This document shows, piece after piece, positions 8,746 to 15,890 of a stretch of 64,000 bases of DNA. Numbering within the stretch: position 1 is the stretch's first letter; each line of letters opens with the position of its first letter. The translations under genes were made by a program, and so were the position numbers. The stretch comes from QUBU01 sp014337915 (lineage in GTDB: Bacteria > Pseudomonadota > Gammaproteobacteria > Steroidobacterales > GCA-2729495): positions 73,709 through 137,708 of the forward strand of contig SZOW01000008.1 in assembly GCA_030263395.1 (NCBI GenBank), read 5' to 3'. The notes under the pieces are model-generated. The model searched no databases. It worked only from the letters and a program-made list of their open reading frames with translations, and was not told where the DNA came from.

Positions 8746-9666
8746 TCAGTAGCGCGGCACCGCCGGGTCGATTTCCAGCGACCAGGCATCGATGCCGCCG
8801 GCGAGGTTGTGCACGTTGCGGAAGCCGCGGCCGCGCAGGTACTCGGCGGCCTTCTGGCTGCGCCCGCCCTTGTGGCAGTGGAACACCACCATGGCGTCAC
8901 GCGGCAGTGTGTCGAGCATGCGGTCGGTGGCTTCGTCCCAGGGCCGGGCACCGGCGATGCAGGCCTTCTCGCGTTCGTCGGGGCCACGCACGTCGATGAG
9001 CTGCAATGGCTCGCCGGCATCCAGGCGGCCCTTCAGCGAGCTGACGCTCATCTGCTGCACGGGGGGCGGTGCATTGGGATTGTCGAACCGGGCGCGGGTG
9101 CCCTGCAGGCTCTCTTCCATGCTGATGCGCAGGCCGTCGGCACGGGCCGCCGTCCAGGGCTCCATGTAGAGATCGACCTCACCGGCCGTCACGCAGAGGT
9201 CACTGGCGCCGACCGGGCCGAGGCTGAGGGCGTGCTGCCAGCGCGCATCGATGCGCAGGTGCAGGACCACGCCCTGGCGCTGCTCCATGGCACTGCGCAT
9301 CATTGCGGCTGCATCGGCCGCGACCTCGATGCGCGGCGTGGCGGCGGCCGGCGCGTCCAGGCCCAGCACCTCGGCCAGTTCACCCGACTCGAACATCTGC
9401 AGCACGATGTCGCTGCCGCCGATGAGTTCGCCGCTGACGTAGAGCTGGGGAATGGTCGGCCAGTTGCCGTAGACCTTGATGCCCTCGCGGATCTCCGGGT
9501 GGTCGAGGACATTGATGTCGAGGTACTCGGGCAGCAGCATGTCGAGGGCAGCCACGGTCTTGGCGGAAAACCCGCACTGCGGCTGCTGGCGCTGGCCCTT
9601 CATGAAGAGCACCACGCGGTTGCTCCGCAATACGTCCTCGATGATCTCGCGGGTCTGGGCATCCAT
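8746..9666 (-). CDS. Monothiol glutaredoxin-IscA-like-rhodanese fusion
   Basis: 306 residues with three parts. Residues 1-105 form a Grx4-type monothiol glutaredoxin (active site C31-GFS, glutathione site PTIPQLYVSGELIGG at about 70-84). Residues about 115-200 resemble an A-type Fe-S carrier fold (GVVLHLRID ... FDNPNAPPP) but lack all three cluster cysteines, so this part is degenerate. Residues 205-306 form a rhodanese with active-site C264 in FHCHKGGRS. Grx4 proteins carry [2Fe-2S] clusters and the rhodanese may handle sulfane sulfur. It follows the iscA-like gene by 18 bases, so an Fe-S trafficking operon is likely. Confidence 0.92.
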   Translation of the reverse strand: MDAQTREIIEDVLRSNRVVLFMKGQRQQPQCGFSAKTVAALDMLLPEYLDINVLDHPEIREGIKVYGNWPTIPQLYVSGELIGGSDIVLQMFESGELAEVLGLDAPAAATPRIEVAADAAAMMRSAMEQRQGVVLHLRIDARWQHALSLGPVGASDLCVTAGEVDLYMEPWTAARADGLRISMEESLQGTRARFDNPNAPPPVQQMSVSSLKGRLDAGEPLQLIDVRGPDEREKACIAGARPWDEATDRMLDTLPRDAMVVFHCHKGGRSQKAAEYLRGRGFRNVHNLAGGIDAWSLEIDPAVPRY

Positions 9667-9684
9667 GGTCTGGCTGGTCCTGCT

Positions 9685-10011
9685 TTATTGCACGCTGAAG
9701 CTCTCGCCGCAGCCGCACTGGCTGGCAGCGTTGGGATTGCGGAAGGTGAATTTCTCGTTCAGGCCTTCGCGCACGTAGTCGATCTCGGCGCCGTCGAGGA
9801 GCGGCAGGCTGTCCGCCGCCACCACCAGCCGGATCCCGGCCGCGTCCATCTCCACGTCGGCCGCACCGACCGACTCGGCAAACTCCACCGTGTAGGTCCA
9901 GCCCGAGCAGCCCGACCTGCGCACGCCGAGGCGCAGGCCGACGGCGCCGGCATGGCGCGCCAGGTAGTCACGCACCCGGCGGGCGGCGGTTTCGGTCAGA
10001 TGGATGGCCAT
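9685..10011 (-). CDS. iscA: A-type iron-sulfur cluster carrier, IscA-like
   Basis: 108 residues of the HesB/IscA family with the three conserved cysteines C35 (SGCSGW), C99 and C101 (CGCGESF). It accepts and delivers Fe-S clusters in the cytoplasm. The ATG at 10011 gives the usual family length; an upstream extension would add a Pro-rich tail with no homology. First gene of a probable two-gene operon with the glutaredoxin fusion; divergent from the cysteine-rich MarR gene at 10115. Which A-type paralogue (IscA or SufA) it is cannot be decided here. Confidence 0.9.
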   Translation of the reverse strand: MAIHLTETAARRVRDYLARHAGAVGLRLGVRRSGCSGWTYTVEFAESVGAADVEMDAAGIRLVVAADSLPLLDGAEIDYVREGLNEKFTFRNPNAASQCGCGESFSVQ

Positions 10012-10055
10012 GGGAGGGCACCTTGGTTTCGGCTCAAAACCATACGCACATGTTA

Positions 10056-10067
10056 CCGGATATCCGG
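10056..10067. promoter_or_regulatory. Palindrome between iscA-like and MarR genes (candidate operator)
   Basis: CCGGATATCCGG is a perfect 12-bp palindrome in the 103-bp divergent intergenic region, 13 bases upstream of the putative -35 box of the MarR gene. MarR dimers bind such sites, so autoregulation and control of iscA is an inference. Confidence 0.45.
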
Positions 10068-10079
10068 GCGGCGCCGAAA

Positions 10080-10108
10080 TTGTCAACATCCGGGGGCTTC
10101 GCTACCAT
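10080..10108 (+). promoter_or_regulatory. Putative sigma-70 promoter of the MarR gene; leaderless start
   Basis: TTGTCA at 10080-10085, 17 bases, then TACCAT at 10103-10108. Transcription would begin around 10115, exactly at the ATG of the MarR gene, which has no ribosome-binding site. A leaderless message is the simplest reading. Confidence 0.5.
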
Positions 10109-10114
10109 CGACCC

Positions 10115-10714
10115 ATGCCCAGGCAGAAACTGAGCACCGAGCGGCGGGTGGCGGAGCTGGCGCTGCAACTCGGCAGGGCCGCCTACGGGGAATCCACCGC
10201 AGCCAGCCTGACGCCCGCCCAATGGATGGCCCTGCGCTTCTTCGCCCGTGCCAACCGTTTCTCGCGCACCGTCTCGGCCTTTGCCGAGTTCCATTCCACG
10301 ACCCGGGGCACCGCCTCCCAGACCGTCAAGAGCCTGGTGGAACGCGGCTTCCTGACCCGGATCCGCTCGACGCGCGACGGGCGCAGCGCTACCTTCAACC
10401 TCACCGACAAGGCACGCCGCCAGCTGGCCCGCGACCCCTTCGAGGCCGTGGTGCGCGCTGCCACCACGCTGAGCCCGTCACAGCGCGATCGCACGGCCAG
10501 CGGACTGCGCCTCATCCTGCGCAAGCTCTCGGTGGATCGCGAGCGTCCGGCCCCGGGCATCTGCACCCTCTGCGGGCACCTTGCGGGGGGCAGCGACACC
10601 GGGTTCACCTGCAGGTTGATGCACGAGCCGCTGACCGCCGCCGAGCTCGAGCAGCTCTGCGTGCACTGCAAGGACTGTGGTGCCGCGGGCCGGGACCGGC
10701 CGGCGGGTCGCTAG
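10115..10714 (+). CDS. MarR-family regulator with C-terminal cysteine cluster
   Basis: 199 residues. A winged helix-turn-helix of the MarR type occupies about 30-110 (TASQTVKSLVERGFLTRI recognition region, then a DGRS wing). The C-terminal 50 residues are unusual: C150-x2-C153-x-H155, C166 and C182-x2-C185-x2-C188, six cysteines in zinc- or Fe-S-binding spacing. It lies between an iscA-like gene and erpA, which makes cluster or metal sensing plausible. No ribosome-binding site; see the promoter at 10080. The stop overlaps the erpA stop on the other strand by the palindrome CTAG. Confidence 0.85.
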   Translation: MPRQKLSTERRVAELALQLGRAAYGESTAASLTPAQWMALRFFARANRFSRTVSAFAEFHSTTRGTASQTVKSLVERGFLTRIRSTRDGRSATFNLTDKARRQLARDPFEAVVRAATTLSPSQRDRTASGLRLILRKLSVDRERPAPGICTLCGHLAGGSDTGFTCRLMHEPLTAAELEQLCVHCKDCGAAGRDRPAGR

Positions 10715-11064
10715 ACCGAGAAGGACGAACCGCAGCCGCAGGTCGTGGCGGCGCCCGGATTGCGGATCACGAAGCGCGCACCCTCGAGGTCTTCCTTGTA
10801 ATCTATCTCCGCGCCGGCGAGGTACTGGATGCTCATGGGGTCCACCAGCAGCGTGACGCCCTGGTTTTCTACGCGCGTGTCGCCATCCTCGAAGTTCTCG
10901 TCGAACGTGAAGCCGTACTGGAAGCCCGAACAGCCGCCACCGGAGATGAACACCCGCAGCTTGAGGTTCGGATTGCCTTCGTCACGGATCAGCGTCGAGA
11001 CCTTGGCGGCGGCCGCATCCGTGAAAACCAGCCCGGGGGAGTCGTCACTCGTGAGCGTATCCAT
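10711..11064 (-). CDS. erpA: Iron-sulfur cluster insertion protein ErpA
   Basis: 117 residues; HesB/IscA family with C45 (GGGCSGFQYGF), C109 and C111 (TCGCGSSFSV). The acidic N-terminus before the fold, the GFTFDENFEDGD segment and the total length are typical of ErpA rather than IscA. ErpA passes Fe-S clusters to apo-enzymes such as IspG/IspH and respiratory proteins. Convergent with the MarR gene, with a 4-base overlap of the stop codons. Confidence 0.94.
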   Translation of the reverse strand: MDTLTSDDSPGLVFTDAAAAKVSTLIRDEGNPNLKLRVFISGGGCSGFQYGFTFDENFEDGDTRVENQGVTLLVDPMSIQYLAGAEIDYKEDLEGARFVIRNPGAATTCGCGSSFSV

Positions 11065-11121
11065 GCCGCATAGTCTCCCGGGCGGGGCCCGGAACTGTCA
11101 AGGAAGCCGGGTGCCGGCCCC

Positions 11122-12174
11122 ATGACGCCTGCTGCAGCGCCCGCCGCGCGCCTGGAGCCCGTGCTCGCGGCCTATGGCGCCGCGGGCAGCCCGGTCACGC
11201 CGCTGGGGGCCGGCCTCATCAACCAGACCTTCGTGGTGGACGCGGCGCAGGGCCGTTTCGTCCTGCAGCGGCTGCACCCCGTCTTCCCTGCCGGGATCAA
11301 CGCCGACATCGACGTGGTCACCTGCCACCTGGCGGGCCATGGACTGGTCACGCCGCGGCTGCTGCGCACCGTCACCGGGGCGCTCTGGGTGGAGCAGGAC
11401 GGCGCAGTGTGGCGCGCCCTGACCTGGATCGATGGCCTGGCGCTGGACCGGCTGGAGCATCCCGGCCAGGCGCGCGAGGCGGGCCTGGCACTGGCCCGCT
11501 TCCATCGTGCGGTGGCTGATCTCCAGCATCGCTTCCACAGCCAGCGGCCGGGCGTGCACGACACCGCCAGGCATCTCGCCAACCTCCGCGACGCACTGCT
11601 GCGCCACGCGGGCCATCGACGCTTCGATGCGGTGGCACCGCTGGCAGAGCGCATCCTGGCCGCCGCCGCCCGCCTGCCCGTCCTGGAGCCCGTGCCCGAG
11701 CGCATCGTCCATGGCGATCCAAAGGTCGGCAACATCCTCTTTTCCCGCGACGGCCAGCGCGCCATCTGCCTGGTGGACCTGGACACGCTGGCACATATGC
11801 AGCTGCCGCTGGAACTCGGCGATGCGTTCCGCTCCTGGTGCAATCCGGCGGGCGAGGACCAGTCCCGCGCCACGTTCTCGCTGGAGCTGTTCCGCGCAGC
11901 GGTGGGCGGCTACGCCGAGGTGGCGGCCGGCTTCATCAGCGCGGCCGAGTGGCGCAGCCTGGTGTCCGCGACACACCGGATCTACGTCGAGCTGGCCGCA
12001 CGCTTCTGCGCCGACGCCCTCCAGGAAAGCTATTTCGGCTGGGATTCCCGCCGGTTCTCCAGTGCCAGCGAGCACAACCAGCGGCGCGCCGAGAGCCAGA
12101 TGGCCGCGGCCGGGTCGCTGGAGGCACAGACGGCTGCGGCCGAGGCCGTGGTGCGGCAAGCGTTTGCCGGCTGA
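11122..12174 (+). CDS. Aminoglycoside phosphotransferase-family kinase
   Basis: 350 residues of the APH/choline-kinase fold. Visible: N-lobe GAGLINQTFVV, catalytic loop H197-GDPKVGN, and the Mg-binding Asp in the following CLVDLDT segment. The family phosphorylates small molecules (sugars, choline, homoserine, antibiotics); sequences of this kind in proteobacteria are often annotated only as phosphotransferases. The start is the first in-frame ATG after erpA and lacks a good ribosome-binding site, so a shift by a few codons is possible. The decayed accessory region begins right after its stop. Confidence 0.8.
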   Translation: MTPAAAPAARLEPVLAAYGAAGSPVTPLGAGLINQTFVVDAAQGRFVLQRLHPVFPAGINADIDVVTCHLAGHGLVTPRLLRTVTGALWVEQDGAVWRALTWIDGLALDRLEHPGQAREAGLALARFHRAVADLQHRFHSQRPGVHDTARHLANLRDALLRHAGHRRFDAVAPLAERILAAAARLPVLEPVPERIVHGDPKVGNILFSRDGQRAICLVDLDTLAHMQLPLELGDAFRSWCNPAGEDQSRATFSLELFRAAVGGYAEVAAGFISAAEWRSLVSATHRIYVELAARFCADALQESYFGWDSRRFSSASEHNQRRAESQMAAAGSLEAQTAAAEAVVRQAFAG

Positions 12175-12187
12175 AGCGGGTGTTTCG

Positions 12188-12785
12188 CATCGCGATCGAC
12201 CATTGCGAGCGCTGCGAGTGAAGCGGGGTCAATGACCACACGGTCCCGATCCCCGAACAGCTCCTCGAATCCCTTTCTGGTGGGCGGGTCCATGGCAGAC
12301 CAGTCCAGCTCGTCGCCAGAATCCTGAATGTCGGCGACGCAGGGCGTGGCCGTGAGGTCGATCTGTACTCCGTCGAAGTGCTTGGGTACGCCGCTCTATT
12401 TGCCGTAGATCGAGCGATGGCACTCGTCGGAGATGACGAGGTCAAAATATCCCGCCGAGTAGTCGCGGCAGATATTGACCATGCTTTGCAGGGTGGTGAA
12501 CCGGACTTCCGCGCCATTGGCGAGGAAGACGTAGGGCACCCCCAACTGCTCGGCGTAGGCCTTGCCTTACGCCGCTGCCTCCCCGGGATTGATGGCGGCG
12601 GCTTTTTTGGCTTCGATCACGGCCAGCGAGCGGCCGTGCCGGTCGCAAAGCACGTAATCGGCGCGCCCTGCGTCGCCTGCCGTTTCCTCGTAACGCACGG
12701 CGTTACGGTTTTCGACAGCCCAGCCCTGATCCCGCAGCTGGATGTCGATCTTGACGCGGGAGAAGGCTTCTTTCGTACCCGTCAT
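12188..12785 (-). pseudogene. hsdR: Decayed type I restriction subunit HsdR
   Basis: Read from the ATG at 12785, the N-terminal HSDR nuclease domain is recognisable (ADYVLCDRHGRSLAVIEAKK, the D-x-n-E-x-K core). In the same frame come a TAA at 12567-12569, then KAYAEQLGVPYVFLANG, then a jump to TLQSMVNICRDYSAGYFDL and DECHRSIYGK, a TAG at 12396-12398 where Trp is expected, and KHFDGVQIDLTATPC. The Walker A part of the helicase and most of the C-terminus are missing. Two nonsense codons plus internal deletions make this a dead gene. It starts 7 bases after the Fic gene, as in intact hsd operons that carry fic. Confidence 0.88.
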
Positions 12786-12792
12786 GCGCGCC

Positions 12793-14025
12793 TCATGCCT
12801 TTTCCGGGAAAAGCCCCGGCATCCAGCGGGATGCAAGAGCGGCAGGGAAGGCCAACCGCAATGGCGCGCGCGTGCTCGCTGAGACGAGGACGCCCCGGTC
12901 GAGGAGGGCAGAGACCACGCGCCGCGCCTGCCGATCGCCCGTGCCGACGACAGAAGCCGCCTCACCCCTCGGCAGTTCGCCGCGGTAGAGGACCGCTTCC
13001 AGAATAGCGCCTGATTTCGGTGGCAGTCGGTCGAGCCTGATTTCCTCTTCGGCCCAGAGCTGGATACGGGTCCTCAGTTCTTCGGGCTGTACCAGCTTCT
13101 CCATGAACGCAACCTGATCTAAGCAGATACTGAGGAAGAACCGCGTAAATTCCGCGAGGCTTTCCTCGCTCAGGGGGCCGCGGCCATCAAGGTTATTGCG
13201 CCGGACCTGATCGCAGGCGGCGAGATGCGATTTGTAGGCTTGCACGTTCCGCGCAAGGCCGCGGGCCACGGACCACACTGCGCCGGTATCCAATGACTCC
13301 AGCATGGTCGCGTGCGACATCAACCGCGCGACGCGCCCATTGCCATCGACAAAGGGATGAATCCACACCAGCCGGTGATGTGCCGCCGCCGTCGCCAGAA
13401 TCGTCTCGGTCTTGCCGAGCTGCGCATAGACCTGCTCGAACCGATCCAGGAAGCGCGCCACCGCAGGTGGACTGATAGCGACATGCCGCCCGACCTTGAC
13501 ATCGCGGCGGCGGAGTTCGCCGGGAGTGACGCTGACACGCTCCTTGCTGACAGGGTCTTCGACCCACAAGAGGTCCTCGGGCAGCAAACTGCAAAAGCGC
13601 TGATGAGTTTCTCTGATCGCCCCGACGCTCACGGAGCGCCCTTTCAGGCCCCCGCTATCAATCCAGCGCTGCACCTCGATGTGGGCTTTGGCCTCCAGCT
13701 GAAGGTCACGCTTCTTGGCGTCCTTGCTGTAGTCCCCGCGCAGCGCCCGCTCGATGTCGACCGGATGCGTGTCGTGTCCTTCGATGAGATTGCTGTAGTA
13801 GCAATTCATCGACCGGACCAGATCGGCCAGTGAGGAGACCAGACTTTCCGGCAGGGAACGCCGTAAGCCTGCGCTCTTCTGTGCAAGCTCCAGAGCCAGG
13901 TCCGTGAGTCCGGCCCGATGGCGGGAATCCTCCCGGATCAGCAGCGGCTCCATTTCCGAGACGTTCTCGCCCCGGTCTGCGGCCGCTTCTATGTCCGCTT
14001 GTTTGTCCGGTTTAATTATTGCCAT
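12793..14025 (-). CDS. Fic-family AMPylase-like protein with C-terminal winged helix
   Basis: 410 residues. The Fic core motif is intact: H223-PFVDGNGR. An inhibitory-helix motif (S/T)xxxE(G/N) is present N-terminal to it as S78-NLI-E82-G83, so this is a class II (intramolecularly autoinhibited) Fic protein. Residues about 330-410 look like a winged helix (RGEAASVVGTGDRQARRVV). Fic proteins transfer AMP or related groups to target proteins. It sits immediately upstream of the hsdR remnant, consistent with descent from a type I restriction-modification operon whose hsdM and hsdS are gone here. Confidence 0.9.
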   Translation of the reverse strand: MAIIKPDKQADIEAAADRGENVSEMEPLLIREDSRHRAGLTDLALELAQKSAGLRRSLPESLVSSLADLVRSMNCYYSNLIEGHDTHPVDIERALRGDYSKDAKKRDLQLEAKAHIEVQRWIDSGGLKGRSVSVGAIRETHQRFCSLLPEDLLWVEDPVSKERVSVTPGELRRRDVKVGRHVAISPPAVARFLDRFEQVYAQLGKTETILATAAAHHRLVWIHPFVDGNGRVARLMSHATMLESLDTGAVWSVARGLARNVQAYKSHLAACDQVRRNNLDGRGPLSEESLAEFTRFFLSICLDQVAFMEKLVQPEELRTRIQLWAEEEIRLDRLPPKSGAILEAVLYRGELPRGEAASVVGTGDRQARRVVSALLDRGVLVSASTRAPLRLAFPAALASRWMPGLFPEKA

Positions 14026-14154
14026 ACGCCAATATAGATCATTGACTTACGTCGTATCAACGGCGTCTATCAGCTCCTATCAGGTCCGCTTTATAGACCG
14101 TCGTTTTCTCCCGCATTTTCAAAGCCTTCGCGAGCCTCCGGGCCCGGCCGGGGC
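14026..14154. other. AT-richer intergenic stretch with short direct repeats
   Basis: This is one of the lowest-GC parts of the window. CTATCAG occurs at 14067-14073 and again at 14077-14083 (period 10), with the similar GTATCAA at 14054-14060. It lies upstream of the Fic gene and could hold its promoter/operator; nothing else is recognised. Confidence 0.3.
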
Positions 14155-14460
14155 ACCGGCGTCTATGAGCTGACCGCGGCCGGGCCACGCTTCCGGCGCG
14201 TGGCACCACCCACAGCAGCGGAACTCGATACGCTGCTCGGCCAGATCGTCACGCGCACCGCCCGGCAGCTGGAGCGGCGAGGGCTGAGGGTGCGGGACGC
14301 GGAGGGGAGCTATCTCAGCGCCGGCCCGGGCGAGGCAGATGGCCTGGCTGCGCTGGTGTCCAGACTCCGGGTGCATCTGACCCGGTATCACGGCGTCCTC
14401 GCCCTGCACAGCAGTCTGCGCTCGCAGTTCACCCCGTCGGGGCGGGGCAAGACGACCGGC
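14155..14460 (+). pseudogene. IS91-family transposase C-terminal remnant
   Basis: An open frame through 14161-14460 reads GVYELTAAGPRFRRVAPPTA, then a helical segment (ARQLERRGLRVRDAEG), then YHGVLALHSSLRSQFTP and GRGK. The G-V-Y, RxLERRGxL and Y-H-G-V-x-A-x-HSxLR landmarks match the C-terminal part of IS91/IS801-type Y2 transposases. The N-terminal zinc finger and the catalytic HUH and tyrosine regions are absent, so this is an inactive fragment. The frame stays open to 14532 but the last residues show no family resemblance. Confidence 0.7.
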
Positions 14461-14512
14461 CGCAGCGAGCGCAGCCCGGCCTGGCACCCGCTTTCGCACC
14501 GTATGCCATGCA

Positions 14513-14950
14513 TCAACGGCTGGTCGGATTGAAACGGCGGGTTCCGGCCTTGTCTGCGGCTTTTGCGAGCGCGACGTCGAGCGTGGCGAGCGGCAGGCCG
14601 TTGCGCAGCGCGGGCTCGAGGTAGGACGCGTCGTAGGACGACAGGCGATAGCGGCGGGCCACCTGAAGCACGTCCGTCAGGGACTGCGGAAAGGTCTGCT
14701 CATCCGCGCGAATGCGGATCCCCGCCAGCATCTCCCGGAACGCCTCGCTCTGGGCCTCGGTAATGAGTTTCTTTGCCTCGGCCTTTGCGAGGACGTTGGC
14801 AACTTCCAGTCCCCAGGTCTCTGGCACCTCCGCCACGGTATCCTGGGCCTTCATCGCCTCCAGAACGGAATGCGCGTAGCGGCGCTCGGCGGCACTGCCG
14901 TCAATCAGCAGCCAGGACAGCGTGACCGAGGTATCCAGTACCAGTCTCAC
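14513..14950 (-). CDS. vapC: PIN-domain toxin, VapC-like
   Basis: 145 residues, GTG start at 14950. PIN-fold acidic residues are visible: D6 in LVLDTSV, an E in PETWGLEVANVL, and D in YDASYLEPA. PIN toxins are Mg-dependent ribonucleases, commonly cleaving tRNA or rRNA. The start codon overlaps the antitoxin stop as GTGA (14947-14950), the classic translational coupling of toxin-antitoxin pairs. Only the PIN family is certain; the RNA target is unknown. Confidence 0.88.
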   Translation of the reverse strand: MRLVLDTSVTLSWLLIDGSAAERRYAHSVLEAMKAQDTVAEVPETWGLEVANVLAKAEAKKLITEAQSEAFREMLAGIRIRADEQTFPQSLTDVLQVARRYRLSSYDASYLEPALRNGLPLATLDVALAKAADKAGTRRFNPTSR

Positions 14951-15192
14951 TCACGACCCTCGGCAATGAGTGCGCGGATTCCTGCCGGAGTTTTCACCGG
15001 ATTGGCCTTCATGAAGCTCTGGAATCGCTCGATTGCCGCTCGCGGGTCAGTGGCGCCTGTATCCTTACTCGGCACCAGGTCTGCGATGGCTTCGCCGCGA
15101 TTGGTGATGGTGAAGCGCTGGCCGGCTTTCACCGCCCGCAGCAATTCGGGCAGACGCGTCTTGGCCTCATAGGCCCCGATTTCGGTCTTCAT
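14947..15192 (-). CDS. Phd/YefM-family antitoxin
   Basis: 81 residues. The N-terminus MKTEIGAYEAKTRLPELLR followed by VKAGQRFTITNRGEAIADLVP is the standard Phd/YefM DNA-binding domain; the C-terminal third would wrap the toxin. The ATG at 15192 is chosen because GGGAGA lies 8 bases upstream; an in-frame ATG at 15222 has no such site. It overlaps the toxin gene by four bases. The repeat-bearing promoter at 15213-15245 suggests autorepression. Confidence 0.9.
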   Translation of the reverse strand: MKTEIGAYEAKTRLPELLRAVKAGQRFTITNRGEAIADLVPSKDTGATDPRAAIERFQSFMKANPVKTPAGIRALIAEGRE

Positions 15193-15212
15193 GCCAGGTC
15201 TCCCAAGTATCA

Positions 15213-15245
15213 GACCAGACAATAGACCAGTTGGTAGCTGGTCAA
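15213..15245 (-). promoter_or_regulatory. Putative promoter/operator of the toxin-antitoxin operon
   Basis: On the minus strand, TTGACC (15245-15240), 15 bases and TATTGT (15224-15219) form a plausible promoter. It overlaps the inverted repeat GACCAG (15225-15230) / CTGGTC (15238-15243), and another GACCAG lies at 15213-15218. Repeats overlapping the promoter fit autorepression by the antitoxin. Confidence 0.5.
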
Positions 15246-15294
15246 GCAGCTGGAAAGCGGGGGTGATCCGGTGGCTCTTCTGCGGGCGCTGCGC

Positions 15295-15609
15295 TCAGCT
15301 CAGCTTGAGCGCAGTGAACAACAGGCCGAGTCCGATCATCAGCATCGATCCCAGCCGTACGGTCATGGTGGTTGACAGCAGTTCCATGTCCTTGCGGACC
15401 AGGGTCGTTTCCTGGCGCAACTCGCCGACGGATGAATGGATCAATGCCGTCAGTTTCTGTTCAAGAAGCAGCAGATCAGCCTTCGTCGCAATCGTCGTTG
15501 CCATGTCACGCTCCATCGCATCGACGACGGCCCTTGCCTTGTGGTTCGGGACGTTGATGCTGACGAGGGCATCGTACAACGAATAGAGATAATCCACTGA
15601 GTGTCTCAT
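15295..15609 (-). CDS. Small coiled-coil membrane protein, DUF1640-like
   Basis: 104 residues from the ATG at 15609. An alpha-helical N-terminus (LYSLYDALVSINVPNHKARA) leads into ERDMATTIATKADLLLLEQK, a heptad-rich coiled coil, then a C-terminal membrane helix (SMLMIGLGLLFTAL, about 88-102). This layout matches the small DUF1640/CCDC90-like proteins of proteobacteria, often found near mobile DNA. An upstream in-frame start at 15783 would add a low-complexity tail and is rejected. Function unknown. Confidence 0.65.
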   Translation of the reverse strand: MRHSVDYLYSLYDALVSINVPNHKARAVVDAMERDMATTIATKADLLLLEQKLTALIHSSVGELRQETTLVRKDMELLSTTMTVRLGSMLMIGLGLLFTALKLS

Positions 15610-15890
15610 TGAGGCGTGGCACACGGCGTTGTACGCAGATTGCCCCTGCGGTTGCCCACCCGCCAGCAGCGATTCCTGTGCGTTTGTTCGGTAACCGCTG
15701 GCTTTATGTGAACATCCGGGAAACGTGACGGTGGGAGAAGCACTGATGAGAACGACAGCGGGAATCGCCGCCACGCTGGCCACGCTGGGCGAGCATTCCG
15801 GACAGCTGGGGCCGAAGCTTCTGGGCGAACGTGGAGGGATCCGATGCCGCTGCGCAGGGCCTTGCGATCGCCGGCTGAGACCGTCTGGCG

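Noticed and set aside
12488..12648. HsdR reading as a frameshifted gene
   Set aside because: The N-terminal and downstream parts are in the same frame; the interruptions are in-frame stop codons and deletions, not frameshifts.
15610..15890. Possible coding or element in the gap before the MFS gene
   Set aside because: Short open frames on both strands lack ribosome-binding sites and recognisable domains, and no repeats or RNA fold stood out.
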